Of a stretch of 64,000 nt of DNA, positions 56,964 through 64,000 are shown piece after piece. The translations under genes were made by a program, and so were the position numbers. Source of the stretch: SW4 sp042466115 (GTDB lineage Bacteria > Pseudomonadota > Alphaproteobacteria > Rhodobacterales > Rhodobacteraceae). Within the stretch, counting starts at the first letter, position 1, and each line of letters opens with the position of its first letter. The notes beneath the pieces are model-generated. The model saw only the letters and a list, made by a program, of their open reading frames with translations. It had not been told where the DNA came from and did no database searches. The stretch is from positions 16,881 to 80,880 of the forward strand of contig NZ_JAXHBQ010000002.1 in the NCBI RefSeq assembly GCF_042466115.1. The letters run 5' to 3'.

Positions 56964-57629
56964 GTGTCAATCAGCCCAAAACTGGCTCTTCTCGAAGAAT
57001 ACGCCCTTTTGGCGCGCGCTTTGTCCACTCCGGCACGGCTTTCGCTGCTCGAACAACTCGCGCAGGGAGAGCGCGGCGTAGAGGCGCTTGCAGAAAAGAC
57101 TGGCCTCACCGTTGCCAATTGCTCGCAGCATCTCCAGCAACTGCGCCGCTCCGGCCTCGTCACTAGCCGCCGCGACGGCAAAGCGGTGATATACCGGCTG
57201 ACCGATGCGAAGACGCTGGAGCTAATGGACCTGCTGCGCATTATAGCCGAACGGAATCTAACCAAGGTAGAGCGCATCCTGCGCGGGCTGTCAGGCGGGG
57301 AAGAACCGCCCGAACCTCTCAGCCGCGCCGATCTGGCCGCGCGTCTGATAGAGGGCTCCGTAACGGTGCTAGATGTTCGGCCCTGCGACGAATACGCAGC
57401 GGGCCATATTCCCGGCGCCCTCAACGCGACGCTGGCGGAGCTGGAGCAGATATTTCCCAAGCTTGCGCCCGATGTCGAGATCGTTGCCTATTGCCGTGGC
57501 CCCTACTGCGTCTATGCCCGTCAGGCGGTCGCCGCACTGCGCCGCCAAGGTTTCCGGGCGCGAAGGCTAGATGGCGGATTGCCGGAATGGAGGGAGGAAG
57601 GTCGGGATGTCCGGCACGGCATACGGTGA
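56964..57629 (+). CDS. ArsR-family regulator fused to a rhodanese domain
   Basis: A 221-residue fusion. The N-terminal part (about 1-95) is an ArsR winged HTH (ARALSTPARLSLLEQLAQGERGVEALAEKTGLTVANCSQHLQQLRRSGLVTSRRDGKAVIYRL). The C-terminal part (about 118-215) is a rhodanese (LDVRPCDEYAAGHIPGA and the active-site loop AYCRGPYC). The canonical ELCVCDL arsenic site is absent; Cys in the recognition helix (ANCSQH) and the two rhodanese cysteines may sense sulfur or redox state. GTG start at 56964 with GGAGG five bases upstream. The 161 bp after this gene shows no clear signal. Confidence 0.9.
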   Translation: MSISPKLALLEEYALLARALSTPARLSLLEQLAQGERGVEALAEKTGLTVANCSQHLQQLRRSGLVTSRRDGKAVIYRLTDAKTLELMDLLRIIAERNLTKVERILRGLSGGEEPPEPLSRADLAARLIEGSVTVLDVRPCDEYAAGHIPGALNATLAELEQIFPKLAPDVEIVAYCRGPYCVYARQAVAALRRQGFRARRLDGGLPEWREEGRDVRHGIR

Positions 57630-57790
57630 TGGTGCGTATCTGCGATGTTTACTTAACAAGTCGCGGTGACGACGTTGTTTGTGTACAGCAGACCTTCATC
57701 CAGCACCATTGGAGGGCGGGTTTTTTCGCACTTCAGCCATTGGACTATCTCAAAACCGACGTCCGGTTCGCCTACCTGAGACAAGGCCGC

Positions 57791-58690
57791 CTAAGCAGCG
57801 ACCCCATCGGATTTTGGCTGAAGTTCGTGAAGGTAGTCCACAGCCCTTTGCGCATGGGCAGCCGCCTGGAAAATGAACCGCTTGTCGTTCTTAAGACCTT
57901 GCAGCCAGTGGCCGATATAGGCCGCATGCTCGGCACAGGGTTCCAGCGATAGCCCGAGATCAGCCGCCAAAAACGCCGCACCGAGTTCGGCCACAAGCTC
58001 TTCCTGCGCATAGCCCTCGTCACCCCAGCGTTTGCGACCAAAACGGCGATCAAGACGGTTCGAATGGCGCGTCCAATGGGTCACTTCGTGACCAAGCGTT
58101 GCAAAATACGCCTCCTGCGTTTCAAAGCACTCAAACGGCGGCATCTGAACGTAGTCTGGCTCGACAGCGTAGTAAGCTCGATTGCCGCCATGACGGATAT
58201 CGGCAGCAGTGGCTGCGAAGAAGGCTTCGGCCTGCCGGTCGCGCTCGGTCGCCTCTGGAATTGGCTTCGGATCGACGTAAAACGCCTCCGGAAGACCCTC
58301 AATCTGGTCCACGTTGAACACTGTGTAGCCCTTCATGAAGGGGATCGCGACTTCGCGGTCTTGGTCGGCGTCATTGGTCTCGACCTTGCGGAACGTGTCA
58401 GCATAGACGACCAGCTCGCCCTTCGCGCCCTTGCGAACCTGTGCGCCGAGCTCAAGGGCCTGACGATATGTCATCCAGGTCGCATGTGCGTAGCCCTGTG
58501 CGACAGAGGCGGCCCAGAGCAGGATGATGTTGAGGCCGCGGTAGGCGATGCCATTGTGGCGCAAAGGTCGGGTGATGCGACCCGCGAGGTGATCCGTGCT
58601 CCAGGGCTTGTGCCACGTCGGCGTGCCAGTTTCGAGATCGGCAATGATCTTTGCTGTCACGCGGGTGTAAATATCGGGTCGGTTTGCCAT
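57791..58690 (-). CDS. ArdC-like antirestriction protein (zincin-like metallopeptidase)
   Basis: A 299-residue protein. The N-terminal ArdC domain (about 1-130) shows ADLETGTPTWHKPW and GRPLRHNGIAYRGLNIILLW-like segments involved in single-strand DNA binding. The C-terminal zinc peptidase has HEVTHWTRH (HExxH, about 203-211) and a downstream Glu in EELVAELGAAF. ArdC-type proteins protect incoming plasmid DNA from restriction in the recipient. It has an AGGAGG ribosome site. The long frame upstream (26 residues) is less likely. Confidence 0.9.
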   Translation of the reverse strand: MANRPDIYTRVTAKIIADLETGTPTWHKPWSTDHLAGRITRPLRHNGIAYRGLNIILLWAASVAQGYAHATWMTYRQALELGAQVRKGAKGELVVYADTFRKVETNDADQDREVAIPFMKGYTVFNVDQIEGLPEAFYVDPKPIPEATERDRQAEAFFAATAADIRHGGNRAYYAVEPDYVQMPPFECFETQEAYFATLGHEVTHWTRHSNRLDRRFGRKRWGDEGYAQEELVAELGAAFLAADLGLSLEPCAEHAAYIGHWLQGLKNDKRFIFQAAAHAQRAVDYLHELQPKSDGVAA

Positions 58691-59055
58691 TTTGTCCTCC
58701 TGTTTCTCGTCCCCTTGCGGGACGCGGGAGGAAATGACGGATGCGACAAGCCGACCGGGCATGGTCAACTCGGGAGCGTTAGCGAAGGAGCGGGCAGACC
58801 ATTGCGCGAGCGGCGGCGTCCGTCAGACCCGCGATCCCTTGCTCGCATGGGGATGAGACAGAGGAGGTTTGGCAAACCGCGCCTGATTATGCCGGGGATC
58901 GTGCAGAATTGCGGTTTTCGAAGTTACAACGCCTGCAGCAGTTTCGAGGAGCGATGATCCGATACAAAGGTCATTCACGACCCAAATCTGCAACCAGTTT
59001 CAGCGATGATGCATCTTTGTGGGTTGTGCGAGGGAGCATGGCCAATGGAACCGAC
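58691..59055. other. Gene-poor interval between ArdC-like and AAA ATPase genes
   Basis: No plausible gene is seen in these 365 bp. A small hairpin (CGTCCC-CTTGC-GGGACG, 58708-58724) lies in the leader of the ArdC-like gene. A promoter for that gene must lie here, but no convincing -35/-10 pair was identified. Confidence 0.5.
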
Positions 59056-60228
59056 CTACAAACCCCGCAGCCGCGAAATCGCTTGATCCAAGGGCATGGC
59101 GCGCAGGCCCCCCTGCCCCGGCACATCGCGATCTCCCGCATAGACCAGTAGACGTTCCGCGACGTCCAACTCTTCGGTTGCGATATGGAATCCACGGGTG
59201 ACCTTCGGGCTAGTGGTGCGTTTGATTTCGATGGCCCAAAGCGCCTGATCCGGCAATTTGAGGATCAGATCAATCTCAGCGCCAGCTGATGAGCGGTAAA
59301 AGCTCGCTTCCGTGCCCCGAGGCGCTGCAGCGATCAGGTTCTCGATACAGAAGCCTTCCCAGGACCCACCAACGACGGGATGCCCAAGCAACGCCTCGGT
59401 CGTCTCCAGGCCCAAAAGCGCATGGGTGAGACCCGCATCGCGGATATAGATCTTAGGAGACTTCACCAGCCGCTTGCCCGCATTGGCATGCCAGGGCTGC
59501 AAGCGCCGTACCAGCATGAGGTCGACCAACAAGTCGAGATATCGCGCCACGCTTTGGCCGGACACACCCAAACCGGCCGCGATCTTGGCCGCATTAAGCA
59601 ACCCCCCCTGCTCATGGGCGAGCATGGTCCAGAACCGCCGCAGCGTTTCCGCCGGGATGCGCAACCCAAAGGACGGGATGTCCCGCTCAAGATAGGTGCG
59701 AATGAAATCTTCGCGCCACGTCAGACTTTCGCGATCAGACCCCGCCAGAAAGCTGTCGGGGAAACCGCCCCGCAACCAAAGCTGCTGCGAAGCCCCCTGC
59801 CCTACCTCATCAAGTGTGAATGGCGTCAGCTCGTGATAGCTCACCCGTCCGGCAAGAGATTCAGCGCTTTGCTGCAACAGAGTATTGGACGCCGAGCCCA
59901 GAAGTAGAAACTGGCCGGTCCGCTGCCCTGCCCTACGACGACGATCAATTTGACCGCGCAGCGCTCCAAATAAACCCGGCATCAGCTGCACCTCATCGAT
60001 GACAACCAACCTGCCCACCTGTTCGTCGAGATAGAGATCCGGCTCTTCCAGGATTTGGCGATCCGCCAGACGCTCCATATCGAGATAGACTGCGTCGCGC
60101 GCCTTTGCGATATCCTGCGCTAAGGTCGTCTTGCCCACCTGACGTGGTCCAAGCAGAACAACGCCAGCCTGTGCGTCCAAGGCCTGCTCAATGCGGTTCA
60201 GATGGTTACGGGCAATCATACCTTGCAT
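59056..60228 (-). CDS. AAA family ATPase with DUF4143 domain
   Basis: A 390-residue protein. Walker A GPRQVGKTTLA (about 27-37) and Walker B RLVVIDEVQLMPGL give an AAA_14-type domain; GSASNTLLQQ follows as sensor 1. The C-terminal DUF4143 domain (about 195-360) ends in a nuclease-like core (GAEIDLIL...WAIEIKRTTSPK, the D...E-x-K pattern of PD-(D/E)XK folds). The role of such solitary ATPases is unknown, though several are toxin-, transposon- or defence-linked. ATG at 60219 is an alternative start. It is downstream of repC on the same strand. Confidence 0.9.
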   Translation of the reverse strand: MQGMIARNHLNRIEQALDAQAGVVLLGPRQVGKTTLAQDIAKARDAVYLDMERLADRQILEEPDLYLDEQVGRLVVIDEVQLMPGLFGALRGQIDRRRRAGQRTGQFLLLGSASNTLLQQSAESLAGRVSYHELTPFTLDEVGQGASQQLWLRGGFPDSFLAGSDRESLTWREDFIRTYLERDIPSFGLRIPAETLRRFWTMLAHEQGGLLNAAKIAAGLGVSGQSVARYLDLLVDLMLVRRLQPWHANAGKRLVKSPKIYIRDAGLTHALLGLETTEALLGHPVVGGSWEGFCIENLIAAAPRGTEASFYRSSAGAEIDLILKLPDQALWAIEIKRTTSPKVTRGFHIATEELDVAERLLVYAGDRDVPGQGGLRAMPLDQAISRLRGL

Positions 60229-60281
60229 TTATGCCATCTCATGGAAGATTTGCAAGGACTTAGCGAGAAAGCCGCCGATCC

Positions 60282-61640
60282 TCATGCCGCGACCCCGCTC
60301 AACCGCCCAAAGAAGCTGCGTTCGAGATGCAGCTCCCCAGCCCTGCCCTTCTCGACCATCCCGCGCAGATATCCACCCGGTGACGCGACCTCGCCCGCAG
60401 AGTGTTTTTCGAACACAAGCACCAAGGCCGCTGTGGCCACCTGCGTGCCGAGTTGTTCTTGCGCTACGTTCCACGCGTGCTCAGAAATGCCGATCATCGG
60501 CCTCAGCTGCCCTGCAACGCGGTGCAAATCACCCCAATCCTTGAGATATCCGCCCATATTGCGCGCCCAAGAGGCGAATTCAGGACAGGCCTGCATCACA
60601 ACCGGCAAATCAAGCGCTGCGCGTTTCTTGCGGACACCAGCAACCCAGTCTTCCAGCCCCCTATCAACCTGCTCTTCCGGGGGCGCATTGGGCACTACGC
60701 CCGCCGCGTCCTCTTTTTCAGAGGAATTACAGGTTACAGGAATAAGTTGGTTTGTAATTAGTATATGAGGGTCAGAATTGACCTCCCTGGGGTCCATATC
60801 TTGAGTCTTATTGGATACTTGTTCGGTCATCTCAGGGGTGTTTTCCACAACCTCAACGGGCTGAGTTGCTTTGAGGTAAGCGGCCTCAACGCGCTCCTGA
60901 AGCTCTTTGAACCACATCAGCAGCCGCATGAGACGCTCAGAGGCCTCGTTGCGGCGTGGCAAACGGCCCAGAAGATCCTCGAACACGCCGGTGAATTGCG
61001 CCCAAGGGCCTCTCAGCGCGCCGCTCGTGGCCGCTTCGATGCGCGCGCGGATCATACGCCGCGCCACGGTGATCTGGCGCTTCAGGCGCTGACAGAGCTC
61101 GCGCTCGGCCTGCAACTCGGCGTGCAACTGCTCAAATTCCTCGACACGGGCCGATAGTGGCGACAGATCGAAGCCATAGGCCTCTAAAATGACGCCCTCA
61201 GCGTCCCGCCTGCCCCACCGCTTGCCATTGGGGCTATCCTGGAAGGCGATGGCCCCTGCCTCCGCTAAGCGACGCGCATGGCGCTTTAGGGCAGAAAGGG
61301 AAAAACCCGTCTGCTCCATCAGGTAAGCATTCGATGCCCAAACGATCGGTCTCCTGCCCTCTTCCCAGTCCTGCGCCTGCGTAAAGGCCCCAAGCGTGTC
61401 GAGAAGCATCATGTCGCCCGCCTTCAGGCCGATATGGGCCCCAACGCGTTTGATTGCCACGAATGCGCGTGTTTTGGGTACAGCTACCCGTTCACCAGCT
61501 TGGGCGAGTTGCTCTGCTGTGGCCAGTCCAGCCGTCGCTTTCCGCCAACCAGACGGTTTGTTGATATTGGACATACCTCCACCGTTCTGAGGCATGCCTG
61601 GCTCAGTCGCTCCGTATGGAGCATCACTATATTTTTCCAT
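60282..61640 (-). CDS. repC: Replication initiator RepC
   Basis: A protein of about 452 residues. The N-terminal DNA-binding part (about 40-160) contains LKAGDMMLLDTLGAFTQAQDW and the helix-turn-helix NAYLMEQTGFSLSALKRHARRLAEAG. A charged middle and a C-terminal domain (about 330-450, CPEFASWARNMGGYLKDWGDLHRVAGQLRPMIGIS) follow, as in RepC of repABC plasmids. It initiates replication, with the origin usually inside its own coding region. ATG at 61640 is used; the frame also has a TTG six codons before and an ATG nearer a GGAGGT site downstream. A 190-base gap with a ctRNA separates it from repB. Confidence 0.88.
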   Translation of the reverse strand: MEKYSDAPYGATEPGMPQNGGGMSNINKPSGWRKATAGLATAEQLAQAGERVAVPKTRAFVAIKRVGAHIGLKAGDMMLLDTLGAFTQAQDWEEGRRPIVWASNAYLMEQTGFSLSALKRHARRLAEAGAIAFQDSPNGKRWGRRDAEGVILEAYGFDLSPLSARVEEFEQLHAELQAERELCQRLKRQITVARRMIRARIEAATSGALRGPWAQFTGVFEDLLGRLPRRNEASERLMRLLMWFKELQERVEAAYLKATQPVEVVENTPEMTEQVSNKTQDMDPREVNSDPHILITNQLIPVTCNSSEKEDAAGVVPNAPPEEQVDRGLEDWVAGVRKKRAALDLPVVMQACPEFASWARNMGGYLKDWGDLHRVAGQLRPMIGISEHAWNVAQEQLGTQVATAALVLVFEKHSAGEVASPGGYLRGMVEKGRAGELHLERSFFGRLSGVAA

Positions 61641-61689
61641 TGTATTGCCAGCAGACAAAGAAAACCCGTTCGCCCAAAGACGTTTTTAG

Positions 61690-61718
61690 TTGTTTAGCGA
61701 ATCGCGGACTGCTAAGAT
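61690..61718 (+). promoter_or_regulatory. Promoter of the repABC counter-transcribed RNA
   Basis: On the plus strand TTGTTT (-35, 61690-61695) and TAAGAT (-10, 61713-61718) have the ideal 17 bp spacing. They face opposite to the rep genes, in front of a strong terminator 40-60 bases away, as expected for the small antisense RNA that represses repC. Confidence 0.7.
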
Positions 61719-61724
61719 TGTGGT

Positions 61725-61788
61725 GTTAGAACAAATCGCGCCTAGTGCGCAGCAGCCCTCGGGACTTCGGTTTCGAGGGTTTCTTTTT
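61725..61788 (+). ncRNA. repB-repC intergenic counter-transcribed RNA (inc-alpha ctRNA)
   Basis: A predicted RNA of about 64 bases, antisense to the repB-repC intergenic message. It is bounded by the promoter at 61690-61718 and a U-rich terminator hairpin with a UUCG loop. In repABC plasmids this RNA controls copy number and incompatibility by binding the repC leader. Its ends are estimated from promoter spacing and the terminator. Confidence 0.7.
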
Positions 61789-61789
61789 G
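61756..61789 (+). terminator. Rho-independent terminator of the ctRNA
   Basis: The ten-base stem CCCTCGGGAC / GTTTCGAGGG (61756-61779, with two G-U pairs) has the stable TTCG tetraloop and is followed by TTTCTTTTT. It terminates plus-strand transcription; on the opposite strand the same hairpin can form in the repC leader. Confidence 0.85.
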
Positions 61790-61827
61790 TGCCGTTCTCC
61801 TTTCTGCTCGTTGCCTCTGATTTAGTG

Positions 61828-61843
61828 GTTAACAACTGTTAAC
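61828..61843. other. parS partition site (repABC type), copy 1
   Basis: GTTAACAACTGTTAAC, a 16 bp near-palindrome immediately after the repB stop. It fits the GTTNNC-type parS of repABC plasmids that binds RepB, and is a close match to the copy inside repB. Confidence 0.8.
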
Positions 61844-61848
61844 CGCCG

Positions 61849-62820
61849 CTATCCTTCCCGGTTCTCTGATTGAAACCTCTCGAAGGAATCCTGAATTAGC
61901 CGGTCCAGATTCTGGTCCAACCAGTTCGCGAATTTTTTGTTCGCCCCTGCCCGCTTAACTGTAACAGAGAGCCCAGACTTTCCGCTTTTGATATGCACAC
62001 CAGGAACTGGAGAGCGCGCTTCTGTGGATCTCTCCTGCTTGCCGCGTTTACCGATCTCTTGGAGCGCAAAATCCAATCGCACATCGGAATCCAGATCGGT
62101 GGACTTGCTCAAGACATCGAGAACGTGTTTTTCCGTGAGTTGCGCCTTTTCAAACGCAGTCGCGAGAGTCATCCATTTTGGACGCCCTGCATCAGGTGCC
62201 GCACCGATCGCCTCGCCGACTGCGGAAGGTACAAGACGATTGATACGCTCCAGTTGCGAAAGCGTGTTCTTACTAATCGCCAAAGCCTGACAGGCTTCGG
62301 CGCGAGAATAGCCTTGCTCCAGGATGGCTTGTGCGAACCGCACGCGCTCATAGTAGCTTAGCTCCGCACGGCCAGCATTCTCGAGCCCTTTCGCCATCAG
62401 GGCGTCTGTATCGCCCAGAGTCCGGATTAATGCCCGAACTGGTTTGCCAAGGTGACGACAAGCCAAAATTCGACGCTGGCCGTAAATGACCTCAAAGTAA
62501 CCGTCGCGCTCTTTGGATGGGCGCAGCAGGACTGGAACCTGTTGCCCAGATTCGGCGATACTTGCCGACAGCTCCTGGATCGACCCATGTGGCTCGCCGC
62601 TGTTAACAGCTGTTAACTCGATATCGAGCCGGTCTTTCGGCCCCCATGCCAACACAAGACTTGTGTCAATCTCCTGGATACCACCGAGCCCCGCGCGAAC
62701 GGAACCGATAGTTCCTTTTGGCAAACTTTTATGAGCGCGCTCGGACCCACTGTCCTTAGGGGCTTCCGCAGCCGCAGTTATCGCCGCCATGATCCCGGTC
62801 TTATTCTTTCCCATTGCCAT
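61849..62820 (-). CDS. repB: Partition protein RepB (ParB family)
   Basis: A protein of about 323 residues. The ParB/sulfiredoxin N-terminal domain (about 65-165) has SIQELSASIAESGQQVPVLLRP and the box EVIYGQRRILACRHLGKPV. The KorB-like helix-turn-helix follows (SRAEACQALAISKNTLSQLERI). It binds parS (two sites here) and with RepA segregates the plasmid. ATG at 62820 overlaps the repA stop; ATG 62814 is an alternative. Confidence 0.93.
   Translation of the reverse strand: MAMGKNKTGIMAAITAAAEAPKDSGSERAHKSLPKGTIGSVRAGLGGIQEIDTSLVLAWGPKDRLDIELTAVNSGEPHGSIQELSASIAESGQQVPVLLRPSKERDGYFEVIYGQRRILACRHLGKPVRALIRTLGDTDALMAKGLENAGRAELSYYERVRFAQAILEQGYSRAEACQALAISKNTLSQLERINRLVPSAVGEAIGAAPDAGRPKWMTLATAFEKAQLTEKHVLDVLSKSTDLDSDVRLDFALQEIGKRGKQERSTEARSPVPGVHIKSGKSGLSVTVKRAGANKKFANWLDQNLDRLIQDSFERFQSENREG
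62602..62617. other. parS partition site (repABC type), copy 2, inside repB
   Basis: GTTAACAGCTGTTAAC is a perfect 16 bp palindrome within the repB coding sequence. It matches the repABC parS consensus and pairs with the copy at 61828-61843. Confidence 0.85.
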
Positions 62821-62822
62821 GA

Positions 62823-63950
62823 CTAACGCCCCCAAGCTTGCTGGATCATCTTCGCGACCTCACCGCCAACCGCGTCCATACTGGTTTTCGCACGGTTGTA
62901 GGTCGACCGCGTCATCTCCGAGCGCAAAACCTCATAGATAGACATCTTCAGCATGGATGCGTCGGCGATCGCCGTGCTGCGCAAGCCCGTCGCTGACACG
63001 ACACGGTCCTGGAACAGAGCCCGCATCAAACTAACGATCTGCTGGCTCGGAATATCGCTCGGATCATCGCGTGTAATGAGGAATGAAAAGAAGTCGTGAT
63101 CAAGTTGAACACCTGTATCCTCAATGACCCCCAAATATGCAGACGTCATCTCAACGAATTGCTGCGTTGAGGCCAGGTCCAGCATACTTGGCGTCATCGG
63201 AACGATAACCGACGTAGCAGCGTAGAGCCCTGTGAGCGTCAAAAACCCGAGTGCGGGCGGGCTATCAATGACGACCACATCATACTCGCCCTCCACGGAC
63301 TGGATCGCATGACTGAGCTTTTCGAAGAACGCTACGCCGCGACCCGCGTTGACTGCGGTCTCAGTTTCAAACTCGCTTAGCACCAGACGTGCGGGCGCGA
63401 GATGAAGGCCGGGGAAATACGTCTCCACAATGGCCTCCGACATCGGAACTGGGTCCTCGTATCGCAACGCGTCATAGATCGAAGCGCCCTCGAACTCTAA
63501 CTCGGTTTGAATCCCACAAAAACCAGTAAGACTGCCTTGGGGATCCAGATCAACAGCAAGGACCCTATATCCACTCAAGGCCAGAAAGTGGCAAATGTGG
63601 ATGGCTGAGGTTGACTTGGCCGAACCACCCTTGAAATTCATCAACTGGATAACTTGGAGTTTGTCGCCTTCACGACGGCCTGGAAGGTATTTGCCCGGTG
63701 TGCGCGACGTCGTCTCAAGTAGACGTCGCATCTGGAGCATCTCTTCACCGGAATAGAATCTACGGCCGTTTTTGATGACTTCCGGTTCAGGTAGCGATCC
63801 CTCGTTATGGCACTTGCGAAGAAATTGACCTGTGACGCCCAGAAGATCCGCAGTCTCTGTAGCGCTGAATAGTCTCAAATGTTTGCGCTGATCAGGTGCA
63901 TAAGCTTGCTGAAGATGCGTCGTCAGCGCAGTGTGTAGACGAGCAGCCAT
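62823..63950 (-). CDS. repA: Partition protein RepA (ParA family ATPase)
   Basis: A 375-residue ATPase. The N-terminal part (about 25-85) has a MerR-like DNA-binding segment (ETADLLGVTGQFLRKCHNEGSLPEP) typical of plasmid RepA/ParA. The deviant Walker A is FKGGSAKSTS (about 108-117), the A' motif VLAVDLDPQGSL and Walker B VVIDSPPALGF. It moves plasmid copies apart and represses the repABC promoter. The start ATG lies 50 bp inside the window edge; its promoter is only partly included. Confidence 0.95.
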   Translation of the reverse strand: MAARLHTALTTHLQQAYAPDQRKHLRLFSATETADLLGVTGQFLRKCHNEGSLPEPEVIKNGRRFYSGEEMLQMRRLLETTSRTPGKYLPGRREGDKLQVIQLMNFKGGSAKSTSAIHICHFLALSGYRVLAVDLDPQGSLTGFCGIQTELEFEGASIYDALRYEDPVPMSEAIVETYFPGLHLAPARLVLSEFETETAVNAGRGVAFFEKLSHAIQSVEGEYDVVVIDSPPALGFLTLTGLYAATSVIVPMTPSMLDLASTQQFVEMTSAYLGVIEDTGVQLDHDFFSFLITRDDPSDIPSQQIVSLMRALFQDRVVSATGLRSTAIADASMLKMSIYEVLRSEMTRSTYNRAKTSMDAVGGEVAKMIQQAWGR

Positions 63951-64000
63951 CTGACTTGTAAGCTCAGACTGAGAGGCTGCTTCAATAGGTGCCGTCTGGA

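Noticed and set aside
58064..58957. Plus-strand frame of 297 codons over the ArdC-like gene
   Set aside because: Opposite to a clear zinc peptidase gene with HExxH; no family features.
1..64000. CRISPR arrays, tRNA or rRNA genes
   Set aside because: No regularly spaced repeats or tRNA-like cloverleaf sequence with conserved loops were noticed; a proper covariance search was not possible here.

Overview
This 64 kb window looks like part of a large conjugative plasmid of the repABC type from an alphaproteobacterium, most likely Rhodobacterales (Roseobacter group). The grounds are a complete repA-repB-repC locus with two GTTAAC-type parS palindromes and a counter-transcribed RNA at the right end, a VirB/VirD4 type IV secretion system with a MOB relaxase, a LuxI/LuxR pair, and GC-rich, tightly overlapping (ATGA) operons with many GTG/TTG starts. 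No tRNA, rRNA or CRISPR array was seen.

Layout. (1) 1-15.3 kb: a zinc/cadmium/lead-type metal-response and envelope region. A MerR-family regulator sits between two operons. The minus operon encodes a transglutaminase-like protein, a CDF exporter and an isoprenylcysteine methyltransferase-like protein. The plus operon encodes SCO, DsbB, DsbA, PCuAC, SCO, an M23 peptidase, DUF411, a ZIP transporter and LspA. A ZntA-type P-ATPase is followed by TRAP permease subunits and an L,D-transpeptidase, and a second L,D-transpeptidase stands alone. Four operons here share a MerR-type promoter with a 19 bp spacer, so they look like one regulon. (2) 15.4-18.4 kb: a decayed IS3-family element, then a luxR/luxI quorum-sensing module with a small coupled ORF. 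(3) 18.4-30 kb: the mating-pair-formation operon (VirB1, B2, B3, B4, B7, a second transglycosylase, B5, B8, B9, B10, B11, two small proteins, B6). (4) 30-38 kb: an orphan HTH-nucleotidyltransferase protein and a GST, then virD4, relaxase and a MobC-like gene on the minus strand, a possible oriT region, and three small plasmid-accessory genes. (5) 38.8-55.8 kb: a copper island with a CopZ-like chaperone behind a CueR-type promoter, two Tat-exported multicopper oxidases, three cytochromes, a DsbA, a third L,D-transpeptidase, a two-component system, a Met/His-rich EF-hand protein, DUF302, rhodanese, a TVP38 protein, an amino-acid permease, a CopA P-ATPase and a putative ATC hydrolase. (6) 55.9-60.2 kb: a sterol-desaturase-like protein divergent from an ArsR-rhodanese fusion across a perfect 26 bp palindrome, an ArdC-like antirestriction protein, and a DUF4143 ATPase. 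(7) 60.2-64 kb: repC, ctRNA, repB and repA.

How it works together. The plasmid backbone (replication, partition, conjugation, antirestriction, quorum sensing) carries two metal islands. Both combine efflux ATPases with periplasmic redox and chaperone proteins (SCO, Dsb, PCuAC, multicopper oxidases, cytochromes) and with peptidoglycan-remodelling enzymes (three YkuD L,D-transpeptidases and an M23 peptidase), which suggests that envelope repair is part of the metal response. The most unusual items are the MerR promoter regulon, a transglycosylase flanked by VirB5-like sequence, the orphan HTH-nucleotidyltransferase gene, a TRAP permease pair without a binding protein inside a zinc operon, and repeated TGTATC boxes beside the copper two-component system. 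All family calls were made by reading motifs; no database search was run.
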